From contig OX328101.1 of assembly GCA_946811185.2 (NCBI GenBank), forward strand, positions 31,790,122 through 31,854,121: a DNA stretch of 64,000 nucleotides, written 5' to 3'. Origin of the DNA: Hippopus hippopus. Taxonomy: Eukaryota; Mollusca; Bivalvia; Cardiida; Cardiidae. Both the position numbers and the translations under genes were made by a program. Numbering within the stretch: position 1 is the first letter of the stretch; every line of letters starts with the position of its first letter. The notes below the pieces were generated by a model, which saw nothing but the letters and a program-made list of their open reading frames with translations, was not told the origin of the DNA and ran no database searches. Below are positions 20,340 to 31,067 of the stretch, piece by piece.

Positions 20340-21363
20340 CAGGGTGATTCATAATATCTAATACAGTTTCAATCCTTAATATTATTTTTCTGTCGACACA
20401 TACCTTGTTATAATTTATATCACAATACTCTACAATTATTACAGTTTTGTTTGATACACAATGTTAAGTACTTTAAATACTTACATGTTAGATAAAAAAT
20501 GCCAAACTTTTTCACAACATTTAAATGATACGCTCTGTATGACGTCAATTCTGGGCTATTACGACGTCAGCAGGCCTCTTTCGAAAGTTTGCTATCACTG
20601 ATGCACTGAGATTCTTCTCATCTCTCGACAAATAGCTCCATTCTGTTGGAACAAAATGTCTTCACCTCCTTTTCTCTGTAAAGCTGGCAAAAATGTGTTT
20701 TTAGCAATGTCAGGTAACATTCACTTAATACTGTTTGCGTCTCTACATCTAGTTCACAAAAGAATGGTCCAATCACACCACTGTAACTTAACACCGCCCA
20801 TACGGTAACTTTTTCATCATGCAGAGGATTTTCATAATAAATTGGAAGCAGCACCCCATACAGCACATTCAGTATTGTTGTGGCTTCATAAAACTGTCGG
20901 GAAAACTTAATCTTCTTCAGGACTGACACTGTTTGCCCCCCCCCCCCCCCCACCCCTTTCCCCCATTGCCCAGACCTTAGTCTTTGAACTTTTTTTTGTG
21001 GGGACCCTTGAAAGAAAATGTATAGTCACCTAAACCAAACACTGTTGTAGAGTTGAAGATAGCTATTTGTTGAGAGATGTGAAATAAGGCCAGAAATGAG
21101 TTCATCGGTGATAGCAAACTTTCAAAAGAGGCTTGACGTCACAAAAGCCTAGCATGGACGTCATACAGAGCATATCATTTAAATGTCGTAAAAAAGTTTG
21201 ATATATTTTATTTAACATGTAACTATTTTAAGTACTAAACATTGTATATCAAACAAAACTGCAATCATTGTAGAGTATTGTGACATAACTTTTAACGAGG
21301 TATGTGCTGGCAGAAAGAAAATATTACAGGTTGAAACTGTATCAGGTATTATGAATCACCCTG
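20340..21363. mobile_element. Tc1/mariner-superfamily element with ~265-bp terminal inverted repeats
   Basis: CAGGGTGATTCATAATATCT at 20,340 is matched in inverse at the right end (AGGTATTATGAATCACCCTG, ending 21,363). The homology continues through TTGATACACAATGTTAAGTA, TGACGTC and CTTTCGAAAGTTTGCTATCA to 20,604, against 21,102-21,363, with scattered mismatches. Between the arms lies ~500 bp with a transposase fragment. Terminal CAG and a TA just before the left end suit the superfamily, but the right flank is GC, so the TA duplication is not confirmed. The element is internally deleted and non-autonomous. Confidence 0.72.
20618..20953 (-). pseudogene. Mariner-like transposase internal fragment
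   Basis: A frame of about 111 codons. The stretch HDEKVTVWAVLSYSGVIGPF followed by FCELDVETQTVLSECYLTLL matches the segment between the first and second catalytic aspartates of mariner-type DDE transposases (pattern VxVWxAxSxxGVIGPxFFE, then a tyrosine-containing helix). None of the three catalytic residues lies inside the fragment. The N-terminal side runs into a poly-C tract (the poly-glycine at its start is an artefact of that tract), and the C-terminal side ends at the terminal repeat. A further related piece (FGLGDYTFSFKGP) lies at about 20,990-21,060. The remnant sits between the two long inverted arms, which supports the element call. Confidence 0.6.
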
Positions 21364-22185
21364 GCATGTAGGAAATTAAAATAGCAAATATCACAAAAAA
21401 TATCATCAAATCTTATATAGGTCGACATCATAAGGCCATCGTAATATCCATGTGCTGCAAATAAATCACAGAATTCCAGTATGTACTTTGGCTTTTATAT
21501 TGAAGTATATAGGACATGAGTTTTCATCTGAGATAAAATCTTACGAAACGAGTCTAGAATAAAAAAAAAAAGAATGAATTCGCCAAAGGCTGGCTTTTAA
21601 CGAATTTAAGGACGTATATCACAAATTTTTCTAACGAACAGATTTTTTAAAAAATTTGCACATACAAAGCTCATCATGTCTCTAGGAGATTACAGTAAAA
21701 AATAGATGTGGGTAACCGTGCTCGTTTCTGAGAAATTTGCCTTTGAAAAAGGTATATACAGTTCCAAAATTCAGCTTATATTGGATTTAAAGCGCCTTTC
21801 TTTAATAGTCAGTTAATCAGGAAAATTACAGAAAAAATATACAAACATACATCATTTTAATGAAAATTCATATATTTTTGCACAAAAAATATATAAAAGC
21901 CTGGTTTTAAGCATGGTAAAATGTACAAATATGCATGTTATATATAGGCCATTGAGTTAAAAAGGGAGATAATTTGACCAAATTAAGGGTTAATTTTACA
22001 TAAATACATAGTTTCTAACGGACAGATTTTTCTTAAAATTTCCACGCTTATAGTAGCTATAATTCTAAACAATAAGAAAAAATAAAAATAGCACCTATCC
22101 GCGCTTATTTCGTGAGAAAACAAGGTCGAAGGTCACTGTTGAAGTTATTTTTTCAACGAAAAAAATAGGATAAAAGCTCAGCAGA
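21364..22185. other. No gene seen; internally repetitive AT-rich DNA
   Basis: TTTCTAACGAACAGATTTTT at about 21,637 recurs as TTTCTAACGGACAGATTTTT at about 22,012, so a ~375-bp offset repeat exists. Otherwise unassigned. Confidence 0.4.
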
Positions 22186-22187
22186 CA

Positions 22188-22245
22188 TAGTGGGAAAAAG
22201 AGAAATTGCTCATTAGGAGCGATTTCTCCTTTTCCAACAATAATT
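22188..22245. repeat. Variant family A-like hairpin
   Basis: GTGGGAAAAAGAGAAATTGC facing GCGATTTCTCCTTTTCCAAC around TCATTAGGA. The surroundings do not match family A. Confidence 0.5.
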
Positions 22246-22569
22246 TTCAAAGTGGAAACATCTCTACCTCCACAGCTTTAAATTTCCTACCTTTGTTTCC
22301 TTGTTTGGTGTGGAACGCCGTGTCAGCAGCATTTCAATTATTTCACGGTGACAGTTCAAACATTCATTTTTTTCTCTTCACTAATACTACCCGAAGAAAG
22401 TGCTACTTGTTTCAGTGCACCAGTAGTATTACCATTATGTGCAAAAAATACATATGTGCAATTTTGATTCGATATCCACGACAAAAATACATGCGCAGTA
22501 GGATGCGCGCGAACATTTGTCATATACTTCGTTAATAAAAGTTTACTTCAAAAGCCAACGAATATCAGA

Positions 22570-22850
22570 CATCACGGACGAAAAAGAGTTCCAAGAAACT
22601 TGCATATAGTAAAGTTGTTTCTAATCTGAAGATGATAAAATTTGCAGCTTTTTCACGATCATCAAATTTGACAGTTGATTTCACAGAGAAACCTGGATCA
22701 GCGATGTTTAGAAATGAGGCGTATGGTTACAGAGCTCTGACCAAACACGGCACTATTTGCTTATCTGAAACGTGTGTAAGATGAGAAAATTCGTAATGGC
22801 TGTAGGCTATTACACTGAAAACAAGGGTAGTTTTGTAATAAAATAAATTA
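22570..22850 (+). repeat. Dispersed repeat shared with 25,130-25,600
   Basis: CACGATCATCAAATTTGACAG and GGCTGTAGGCTATTACACTG, AAAACAAGGGTAGTTTTGTAA recur in order at 25,143 and 25,545 (CACGATCATCAATTTTGACA; GGCTATATTACACTGAAAAC). Unclassified low-copy repeat. Confidence 0.5.
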
Positions 22851-23975
22851 TTCCACTATCTAAATCAAGTAATAAAACAAGTTTAGCTGGTATATAAAAA
22901 TTAAACATGAAAGAGATTTTTTTCAAGTTCGAGTGCTTCTTAATGAAAATGAAATGTAAAATTAATTAAATTCGTCTCTTCTTTCGTACGTAATGCTTGA
23001 TATGGGGGGCATTTAGGAGCGGTGCATCGAGTCTCTACTTTTCGTGTTGTATGCTGGATTTTTACCCCATTTCTTTATATCTTTGCCACGTATGAAGACA
23101 GATTATGTTTGATTAATTCTTTAATTGCCTTTGGTGAATTGCAGACGGCGTGGACTCAACATCAGACTGAACAGAACGTGCAGCCTGGTCTTGAATCTAA
23201 ACCGTTCGTTACCTGGTAGTAAACTTTAAACGTCAATATATTCAATAGCAACATTTGGATATATACCTATACATCGAAAAATGTCCTCTATATTTGGTCG
23301 GCAGCGAAGGGTTAACAGATCTTCATTTATCTGGTACTGCTGCTTGCTTTGAATTATATTACTTTACTATGCCGACAACAGTGATGTTCTTCACCAAAAA
23401 GAACGACGCTGACGACCGGATGACGACGACGACGATGATGATAATGGTGGTGGTGATAAAAACGACAACAACGAGGACGGATTAAGAAATCTACACGAAA
23501 TTATACATAGCTTTTTACTGTAAAAATCTCAAAATAATGTTTAGTGATTCACTATGTAGTCGAAGTATAATTAGTTCTGAAAATAGTTCAGGCTTTTGTA
23601 CCAGAACACGGAACCTGACATTGTTTATAAACATTCCGCAATAAGCGCCTTCTGGCAACCCGTATCATCACGATGATTTCCCAAGATATTTCAAATGATG
23701 CAGCCATTGTTCCATGCTTAATTGATTCTTTATATTTGATGCCGAGACCCATCGAATGATTGGCTGAGACGTTTTGTTTCAGCCAATCAGAAGGCAGGTC
23801 TTGGAACTGGAAACCTATACGATGTTTTCAAAGTTAAACCGACCTTCCCGCTTCATTCTAGTAGGCTATTGCAGACATGTAAAATGACATTCGTTTGTTG
23901 GTGGTCAAGACTTTATCAAACGGGACTAGATAAAAAAGTGGGCAAAACCTTTTGCATACGTGATATAGAGGATTC
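22851..23975. other. No gene seen; B remnant and GAC/GAT simple repeat
   Basis: A decayed family B hairpin lies at 23,140-23,215 (ACATCAGACTGAACAGAACG, TGCAGCCTGGTCTTG). A GAC/GAT/GGT triplet tract at 23,405-23,480 gives an acidic low-complexity frame. A small inverted repeat (ATGATTGGCTGAGAC / GTTTCAGCCAATCAG) lies near 23,757-23,793. Confidence 0.5.
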
Positions 23976-23982
23976 AAATGGC

Positions 23983-24101
23983 TGTGTGTGATATTAAAAA
24001 TCTGTCAATAGAATTGGTGTGAAGTGGTTGAAAAAACGAGTCCGAAGTTTTTTTTACCCAATCAAACCCCATTCGAGTGACAGATTTTTAATATCACACA
24101 C
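23983..24101. repeat. Foldback: TGTGTGTGATATTAAAAATC
   Basis: 24-bp arms (GTGTGATATTAAAAATCTGTCA and its complement) around a ~70-bp loop. Confidence 0.75.
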
Positions 24102-24189
24102 TACCAGTTGCTTATCCTATTTATTATATTCCTAATTCACCCTTTTTTACTCTAATAATGATCAAGAGTGGTACAATATGAGCAATATG

Positions 24190-24445
24190 GGAAAAAGTAG
24201 TTCCGGAAAACATTCTAAAACTATATCGTCACTAGTGATGATACCATAATTATCATCACTAGTTGTGTTATTCACTGAAATCTCAGTAATTCACTGATAG
24301 GAATATAATAAAACATATTATATTTCATGTGTCTATTTTTAGAAATGTTATGGGTAAAGAAATGTTGTAATTTAAGCTGGGGGGAATTATTTCCCCGTCA
24401 CAGTGAATATTTTCCTCCTGCCGAAAATCTGGAACTACTTTTTTA
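24190..24445. repeat. Nested inverted repeats (AAAGTAGTTCCGG ends; GTCACTAGTGATGATA centre)
   Basis: AAAAAGTAGTTCCGG near 24,192 is inverted as GGAACTACTTTTTT near 24,430. An inner palindrome GTCACTAGTGATGATA / TTATCATCACTAGTTG is centred at 24,250. Possibly a small foldback element. Confidence 0.55.
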
Positions 24446-24474
24446 AGTTTTTTAAGTTTTTAAGTTTTAAAAGT

Positions 24475-24712
24475 GGCATTCGTTGAAAAAATAATCAGAG
24501 GAAATATAATATATAATTTATTTCATCAGCTTGTGGTTAATATGGGGAAATATTTGCCTCAAAAGGGAAAGGTCCGCGAAAATAAATCGTACCTTACGGC
24601 ACTCGTTATTTTCGCATACCTTTCCCTTTTTCGGCAAATATTTCCCCATATTAACCACAAGCTGATGAAACAAACTCTATTTATTTCTTGTCTAAAAGGT
24701 AAACGAATGTCA
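24475..24712. repeat. Large palindrome, ~65-bp near-perfect inner arms
   Basis: CATCAGCTTGTGGTTAATAT, GGGGAAATATTTGCC, GGGAAAGGT and TATTTTCGC face exact or near-exact complements. The outer ends GGCATTCGTT / AACGAATGTC also match. An 89-codon frame across it is a by-product. Confidence 0.9.
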
Positions 24713-24745
24713 AACTATTTTTATCACATAACTCTATCTTAAGGA

Positions 24746-24985
24746 TTAACTCTTTACCAAACGACAATATTTGAGACTAGTCCAAATTGACAGCATTTGC
24801 AGACAACATTTGAAATGTTGGTCAAATGTTAAGATTTGTCTGTTATAAGAAAGAAAACATTGTAGGAAAAGGAGAAAATGCTGGTTACCTGCATTTTCTC
24901 CTTTTCCCACAATGTTTTCAAAAGCCTTCATCTGCAGGATCGCTAAAAGTCAGACTGTGTAGTACGGGGTTGTGTGGTAAATGAC
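24746..24985 (+). mobile_element. Family A element
   Basis: TTAACTCTTTACCAAACGAC start, hairpin at 24,858-24,912 with one loop change (GGTTACCTGC), end TTGTGTGGTAAATGAC. The family ends are tandemly repeated in part (GTGTAGTACGGGGTTGTGTG). Confidence 0.85.
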
Positions 24986-25239
24986 TGCGAAAACCTAAAA
25001 TTATGTCTGAAAATTTTTGTGAATAGGAACATCGCACTTCTTCGATAAGAATGTACAAACGGAATACAGATAGTTCCCTTGAGACTAACATATAAAAATA
25101 CTTGATCTTAAATGTGAGAAAATATATAAACCTTAGCCTTACCACGATCATCAATTTTGACAGTTAAAATGACCAGGAAAAACTTGTGTCAGACATAGTT
25201 TTAAAATAACGGGTAGAGGGGATACAATTACTTAAGGGT

Positions 25240-25465
25240 TACGACCCCTAACTCATCGATAAATGTCGTGTAACATCCACGTTTTTCGTAAAGGCTATTC
25301 GGCCAGTCTAGGCAGCTTCCGTCTTTTAATATGAGAGTTAGGGGCTGTAAACTCACTAACTCATCGGTAAATATCGTGTAACATCGACGTTTTCGTATAG
25401 GCTATTAGGCCAGTCTCGGCAGCTTCCGTCTTTTAATATGAGAGTTAGGGGCCGTAGACTTTAAA
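25240..25465 (+). repeat. Two-copy 106-bp tandem duplication with inverted ends
   Basis: TAACTCATCGATAAATGTCG at 25,251 recurs as TAACTCATCGGTAAATATCG at 25,357. Each unit ends ATATGAGAGTTAGGGGC, the inverse of the entry sequence GACCCCTAACTCAT, so each unit is bounded by inverted repeats. Confidence 0.8.
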
Positions 25466-25859
25466 ATGTGACACCGATAAATGCACATAGGACGGTGATG
25501 CTTATTACTTATTATCTCAAACTCGTTTGAGATAAGAAAACTCGCAATGGCTATATTACACTGAAAACAAGTGCAATTATGTAATAAATACATGTACATA
25601 CAAATTATGATTACCAGATTTTTATTATTCTGAGAGAGTAGCGAGCGCCGCCTCCTTTTTCCAAAACGGTTTTCTTTATTACTTTAAATGCATGTATTTA
25701 CTCTTGCTTAATATTCATTATTCCTATCTAACAATCTTGTTTTCAAAGTCGCTCCCTTCCCCAAAGTGTTTTTTGTTTTACCTGTTATTACACGCATAGT
25801 TGACTTTATGTATTTTATGATGATTGTTTTCAAGCCGTCTGCTACATATTTATTTTATC
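25466..25859. other. No gene seen
   Basis: Holds the second copy of the 22,570 dispersed repeat (25,505-25,600) and otherwise AT-rich DNA. Confidence 0.45.
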
Positions 25860-26081
25860 TTTTACTAGATGACAAAAACTTAAGACTTTTCGAAATTCAA
25901 AGCGTTTGCAGACGATAAGTTAAACGGATTTAAATTGATAAGAGTTGTCCTTGAAAGATTAGAAAACGTTGTGGGAAAAGGAGAGAAATGCTGGTTACGA
26001 GCACTTACTCCCTTTCCCACAGTGTTCTCAAATGCTTTTTTTCCAGAGTCGTTAAAACGCGCGATTGTTTGGTAAAGGGTT
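25860..26081 (+). mobile_element. Family A element
   Basis: AAGCGTTTGCAGACGATAAG, hairpin with scattered changes (GGGAAAAGGAGAGAAATGC / GCACTTACTCCCTTTCCC), GCGCGATTGTTTGGTAAAGG and GTTATG, where the TTAA is mutated. Confidence 0.8.
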
Positions 26082-26302
26082 ATGATGTAATGAGATGATC
26101 AGTTAGGACAGGTAGGAAAAAAATGTTTATTGTATTGAATAATAGATGTTTACTTCTGACGATCTGGGAAAAGCCCATCTTCACCTCCCCCACAAACACA
26201 TGAGTGATGGATGACACGCGAACATATTACATGTCTATATAAATAGAGGAAGGGATACAATGTTTCTAAGCGGATACGACGTACAACATTTCGGACCAGG
26301 GT

Positions 26303-26531
26303 TTAACTCTTTACCAAACGACAAAATTTTAGACTTGTCCGAATTGAAAGCATTTGCAGACGACAGATTAAATGTCACTCAAATGATGTAATTTGTCTGT
26401 GATAGAGTAGAAAACATTGTGGGAAAAGGAGAAAATGCTGGTTACCAGCATTTTCTCCTTTTCCCACAATGTTTTCAAAAGAGTTAAGCTCTAGCGCCAT
26501 TAAAACTCGGGATTGTTTGGTAAAGAGTTAA
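26303..26531 (+). mobile_element. Family A element, clean full-length copy (229 bp)
   Basis: TTAA at 26,303-26,306 and 26,528-26,531. Perfect hairpin at about 26,410-26,475. This is the best single reference copy for the family together with 62,090-62,318. Confidence 0.93.
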
Positions 26532-26639
26532 ACAATCATATGTTGGCTGAGAAAGATACGCGAATTTAACTACATGTAATTTAGTATAACCCTACTTGGT
26601 TCGTTTAACTAACATTTATACAATCGGATGCTTAGGAGG

Positions 26640-26870
26640 CTGTTTGTCTGGATAGTAACACAGCTGTCAACACTATATCAGTTATGTCACGGCGCCAAGT
26701 GCACCTATTTATATGTTCTTTACTTCCTTACCAGTACCAAAAACTATCAACACTAAAACCGTTCCGAAGCCCCGGCTGCTTTTCCAAATAAAAGGTGGCA
26801 GAACAATGTTTAGTCGTGAGAGAGAAATGAATTCTGTTGCAGTTTCATTAATAATCGGAAAGAAATTCTG
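26640..26870 (-). repeat. Family D SINE, diverged
   Basis: ATCAGTTATGTCACGGCGCC, AAGTGCACCTATTTATATG, GGCTGCTTTTCC, GAGAGAGAAATGAATTCTGT. The promoter end is not recognisable. Confidence 0.55.
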
Positions 26871-26965
26871 TAGAAGCTGGAATACAAAGCCATATTTAAT
26901 TTGTCGTCTGCGACTTGTTTGAATTTTGGCAAGTCTAAAGTTTGTCGCCTGGTAACGAGTTAAAT
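26871..26965 (-). mobile_element. Family A fragment
   Basis: AATTTGTCGTCTGCGACTTG, AATTTTGGCAAGTCTAAAGT, TTGTCGCCTGGTAACGAGTT: the reversed left end of family A joined to the SINE fragment. Confidence 0.6.
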
Positions 26966-27334
26966 AAAAAGACCCATAAGTAACACCAAAAGGAGTTGAT
27001 TAATTACCCAGAATTGCAGGTCGGCTCGAGAAGACAGGGGAGCTCTTTTCTGCATGCAGAAACAAGTGCGTATTATAGTGGGAAAAAGTCATTATCCAAA
27101 TGAAACAAAAAAGAATTAGTCCCAGTCGGTTACAAACAACACCATCAATATTCCTCCACGTTTGACGTATACACTGGAGAAACAGTGATAGATGAGCCAT
27201 TTATTATATCATTTTTCAACACCCGTCAGCATTTTTTTTCGGCTGAAATACCACAAATTCACATATCTTTGCGAGTTATAATAAGTACTATTCGTTCTAA
27301 TTGATAGGCTTATTATATTATACTTTGCCTTTCA

Positions 27335-27655
27335 GTTAGTGACTTTTTGCCAGTCAATGGTACACACACAGGCACACTGCATTAGTGATCACGTACCCTC
27401 TCAGCGTGCACAAAATCATGCCCTCAATAGGTTGGCGACATTGCAATATTTAGTCGTACCACGGCTACAGCCCTCTTACCCTTTATCTGACGATGATTTA
27501 ATCAACACTTGTTTTGGCGGTACACAGTGTCTTGCTGAAGGACACTGCCATGAAGTGATCAGCACCGCCGACGGCAGGATTTGAACTATACTTTCCTGAT
27601 TACAAACCTAAAACTAAAACCGAACTTTTGATCATTGAACTAAGGCGGACTACAC
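27335..27655 (-). repeat. tRNA-derived SINE with TGTCCTTCAGCAAGACAC core
   Basis: On the minus strand: A-box-like TTAGTTCAATGATC (27,643-27,630) and B-box-like AGTTCAAATCC (27,588-27,578), then GCACTTCATGGCAGTGTCC-like sequence with TGTCCTTCAGCAAGACACTG. The TGTCCTTxxGCAAGACAC motif is common in the central part of tRNA-derived SINEs of many animals. There is no poly-A or simple-repeat tail that I can define. Confidence 0.65.
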
Positions 27656-29010
27656 AATGCAGATTAAATAAGAACACAGGACCATCCATATTTCACAACG
27701 TTTCTTGTGGAAGACATATGCTCCAAACTCGTTTCAAAGGCTAACAAGCTAATCTGAAACACGGTATAAGTATTTGTGAGGAAGTCATTCCAAGTTATCC
27801 AACAGAATGCAAGTCAGTAATAAACAATACGAACTATTTGCTTTGTTCTGTCTTCTATAGTCTGATTACAGGAATAGATAGGATTGTCTCCTTGACTTAT
27901 TCCAATCTATCTATCTATTTATTTATTTATTTTTTTGAAGGTTGATTACATTGATGAGTTACGACAGAAAATATCACTATTGTTTGCGGCATCTCAAGGT
28001 GACTGCGAAGCAAAATAATCTGATACGTTGGACATCACACCGAATGTCCAACATGTAAATTATACGGAATATTTGGCTTTTTACTGTCGGTTGTAAATTC
28101 ATTGTTTTACAGCAGTTTTAACCTAATTATGGAAATGACGTTGTTCGTATAAAGTGATAAAAAAATGTTTTGACGTTCCCATTTTTCCTACACAATGCAC
28201 TTGCGTGTTATGCGATATGAATACGCCTTCGCAAGTACCCTAGAAAAATCACAGAAAAAAAAAGAGGCACCCTGCTAGTTGTAGACAAAGTTTCTTAGTG
28301 TTGTCACTGTCATTCCATGGTTGAAGGAAAGAACAGTAATGTTCTCAAAGTCTCAAGAAACAATCAAATCAACATCAAAACACATTTTAGACCTGCCCTT
28401 TCTCCTTTATTGATAAGGCAGAGCGGCAGAAGTGCTCTATAGAATTTGAATGCAGGACTTTTGAAAACCATGACCGGGAAGCATTCCCCTCTGGTGGGGG
28501 AGGAAAAACGTGCGTAGCTCAGTGATTACGGTGTGTGTTTGTGTGTCGATGGCCATATTACAGTGACTTTAGGCAAGACATTGCGGAGCCTAAGCCTAGC
28601 AGGTCATGAGTTGTGATTTGTATATGTTCCATTAAGAAACAAAAACAGTCGATTTCGGTGCAAAACAACATTCAAAGGAATTTAGTTGTATGGCGACGTG
28701 CTGTAATAATCATCGTGGATCATATAAATAGATTTTGAATTGTATATATTTTGGTATGGATGCAAAATATCCAAATATTTCTTTTTAAATTGGACCGTGT
28801 GCATTACACCAGACACTAAGTCTACATATCCCACTTTTCTTTGGAGGTTTTGTACAAAGACACACTGGAAAGAAAAAGAAACAGCAACTATCCAAAAATT
28901 TTAAATAAAACTATAGAATAATCATCACAACATTGATGGCCTCTTGGGCTTACATTTAAAAATGTAAATTTTGAAATAAGTTCAAGTGATTACTTGTTGT
29001 TATAAACTCG
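27656..29010. other. No gene seen; B tail and possible SINE fragment
   Basis: A family B right end lies near 28,075-28,125 (TTTTTACTGTCGGTTGTAAA, TTTTACAGCAGTTTTAACC). GTAGCTCAGTGATTACGG near 28,515 followed by TTTAGGCAAGACATTGCGG looks like an A box plus SINE core without a B box. (ATTT)n lies near 27,915. Otherwise unassigned. Confidence 0.45.
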
Positions 29011-29014
29011 AGGA

Positions 29015-29190
29015 AGTAGGCTGTTGAAGACCTTGTGGAAAAAGGAGGAAATACAGGTAACCTGCATTTACTCCTTTTCTACAATGTTTTCTGTCCATTG
29101 GAAGACAAATTCCGCCATTTTAGCCACACTTTTAATTTTTCATTTTATTGCAGAAACTTAACTAAAATCATCTGGCAAAGAATTTAGCCT
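29015..29190 (-). mobile_element. Family A element, diverged
   Basis: GTGGAAAAAGGAGGAAATACA hairpin arm, GTAACCTGCATTTACTCC, TTGGAAGACAAATTCCGCC, ending at AAAATCATCTGGCAAAGAAT. Confidence 0.65.
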
Positions 29191-29280
29191 TGTAATCGGC
29201 ATTTTCTCCTTTTCCCACAATGCTTTCAAAAGCCTCCCTTCTCTTGGTCGTTATAAAACGTGACTGGTTGGTAACGAAAG
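29190..29280 (+). mobile_element. Family A element, right half
   Basis: GTAATCGGCATTTTCTCCTT, TTCAAAAGCCTCCCTTCTC, AACGTGACTGGTTGGTAACG. It abuts the previous reversed copy. Confidence 0.65.
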
Positions 29281-29404
29281 GAAAAATGTTTTCGATATCA
29301 AATTTATTTATGCCGGAAAAATCATGTCAAGGTGTAAATTCGAGATAAGACAGCATGTTCTGCGCAATTTCACCTTAAATCTACACTTTCTGCTCAAACG
29401 ATTT

Positions 29405-29585
29405 AAGCCCGTATTCTCGAACTAAAAGCATTTTTAAATTTATTGTAGAATTTGAAAGTAACGCAACTTCTGATTGGCTAAACCATATGGTTTACCCAAT
29501 CAGAAGTTGCGTAACTTTCAAATTCAGAAAACTCTTGGGATTTAGTCTAAGATTTATCTTAAGAATTTTTACAAAATATGGGCCC
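29405..29585. repeat. Family P palindromic element (ATTGGCTAAACCAT centre)
   Basis: GAATTTGAAAGTAACGCAAC, TTCTGATTGGCTAAACC and the inverse GGTTTACCCAATCAGAAGTT, GCGTAACTTTCAAATTC. The outer arms TTAAATTTATTG / CTTAAGAATTTT are weaker. Similar elements lie at 42,015-42,205 and 61,060-61,222. Confidence 0.85.
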
Positions 29586-29854
29586 TGAGCTACCTTCAGT
29601 TAGAGCCAAAAGGTAAATTGATTACCTCTGTTTTATTGCCAAATATTTTAACGAGAATTTCTTTTTATTCCTGTTTCCTTGTTCGTCAATCGAGATGATT
29701 AATTCAAATTTGACAAACCAACATAATGCTTATCAGTCGGATTTGTGCAAACATTGCATACTTTATCGCTTTATCCTAGCAGGTGGTTTTTCTTTCAATT
29801 ACAGAATTATGGTTTTGAAACAGGCATGGAAAATTAATGACATCAATTAACCCT

Positions 29855-30068
29855 TAACTCTTTACCAGACGTCGAAATTAAAGAACTGTCCGATTGAAAG
29901 CATTTGCAGAGGATAGATTAACTGTGTCTCGGATAGATAAATATGTCTGAAAGCATAGAAAACACTGTTAGAAAAGGAGAAAATGTTGGTTTTCAGCATT
30001 TTCTCCTCTCCCAACTAAGTTTTCAAAAGGCTTCTTCAATGGAGAACTTTGTTTTATTCACCTCGTAG
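29855..30068 (+). mobile_element. Family A element, first of a tandem pair
   Basis: TTAACTCTTTACCAGACGTC start, CGATTGAAAGCATTTGCAG, hairpin AGAAAAGGAGAAAATGTTGG facing AGCATTTTCTCCTC, CAAAAGGCTTCTTCAATGG. Its right end runs into the next copy. Confidence 0.75.
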
Positions 30069-30275
30069 TTTGACTCTTTACCAGACGTCAAAGTTTTGGA
30101 CTTACAGACAACATATTAAATATGGCCAACATGCATAGATTGGTCTTTACAAAGATGGAAAATATCGTGGGAAAAGGAGAAAATGCTGGTTACCAGCATT
30201 TTCTCTTTTTCCCACAATGTTTTCAAAAGCTGTCTTTCTTTGGGTCGTGAAAACTCGGGCTTGTGTTGTGAAGGG
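30069..30275 (+). mobile_element. Family A element, second of a tandem pair
   Basis: TTTGACTCTTTACCAGACGTC start sharing the ACGTC variant with the copy before it, clean hairpin at 30,165-30,225, end TTGTGAAGGGTTTTAAG. Confidence 0.8.
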
Positions 30276-30800
30276 TTTTAAGAAAAAAAATCATGGCTTT
30301 CCTCGTCTGTAACAGTGCTTGTCTGAAATCAAAAACTGCTTAGTCAGCAATTCTCATGGGAACTTTTAATTTTCTTTCTAGATATCTTTCAATGAAAAAA
30401 TGCCGAGGCCAGAAAGCTCAGAGGTCACGTGTAAAGTCAGTAATTCAGTGTTTTTCAGGGTTTCAGTTTAAAGGGGGGCTATTTAGTTTTTACGTCGGAA
30501 ATCAAACTTTCTTTTGAAACAGCGATAAATACCGATATACATTTCTTTGCAGTTCTATGGAAACTGTGCAGTACATTCGGTAAAAAGATGCAGTTTGGGC
30601 CTTTAAACAACGGGATGATAGTTTTTCAATAGGTAACTTGGCGTTGTCTGCGCATGTCTTACTCTTCGAAGATAGACCTGTCTGCTCATTCGGCAAACCT
30701 TGGGTGATCCGGTGATGAAGTCCCTCGGCTGTATCACACAGCTTGATATGCACCTACACGGTACATTTCCTCGCTGGAAATACACCGCTTCAACGTTCTT
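30276..30800. other. No gene seen
   Basis: LINE 3' flank with two chance frames lacking domains. No recognisable repeat. Confidence 0.45.
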
Positions 30801-30802
30801 AA

Positions 30803-30836
30803 AAATAATAATAATAATAATAATAAAATCTTTATT
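30803..30836 (-). terminator. LINE polyadenylation signal and (ATT)n tail
   Basis: AATAAAG directly followed by TTTTATTATTATTATT on the minus strand marks the 3' end of the retrotransposon. Confidence 0.8.
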
Positions 30837-30911
30837 TCTTGAAGGTTAAAACATTAAGACAGAATTTCAAGAAAAATGACCTGAAAATGGAGTCTTTTTT
30901 ACAATGTTGCC

Positions 30912-30918
30912 TTCTCTT

Positions 30919-30952
<34 letters not shown>

Positions 30953-30975
30953 CCCTCCACACACTTACCCCTACA
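30912..30975 (+). repeat. (CT)n-(CA)n microsatellite in the LINE 3' UTR
   Basis: CTCTCTCTCTCTC followed by ACACACACACACAC. Confidence 0.9.
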
Positions 30976-31067
30976 CTCACACACAAACAGATGCGATAAT
31001 AAATAAGTGGATGATGAAAGAAAATAACATGAAAATGAGTCTATAAGTCAGTGGACAGATACACAAT

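Noticed and set aside
23255..23485. 76-codon frame with acidic/threonine tail
   Set aside because: The C-terminal part is a GAC/GAT triplet repeat and the N-terminal part has no recognisable feature.
24473..24742. 89-codon frame as a small gene
   Set aside because: It reads across a palindrome. The two halves of the peptide are translations of complementary arms.
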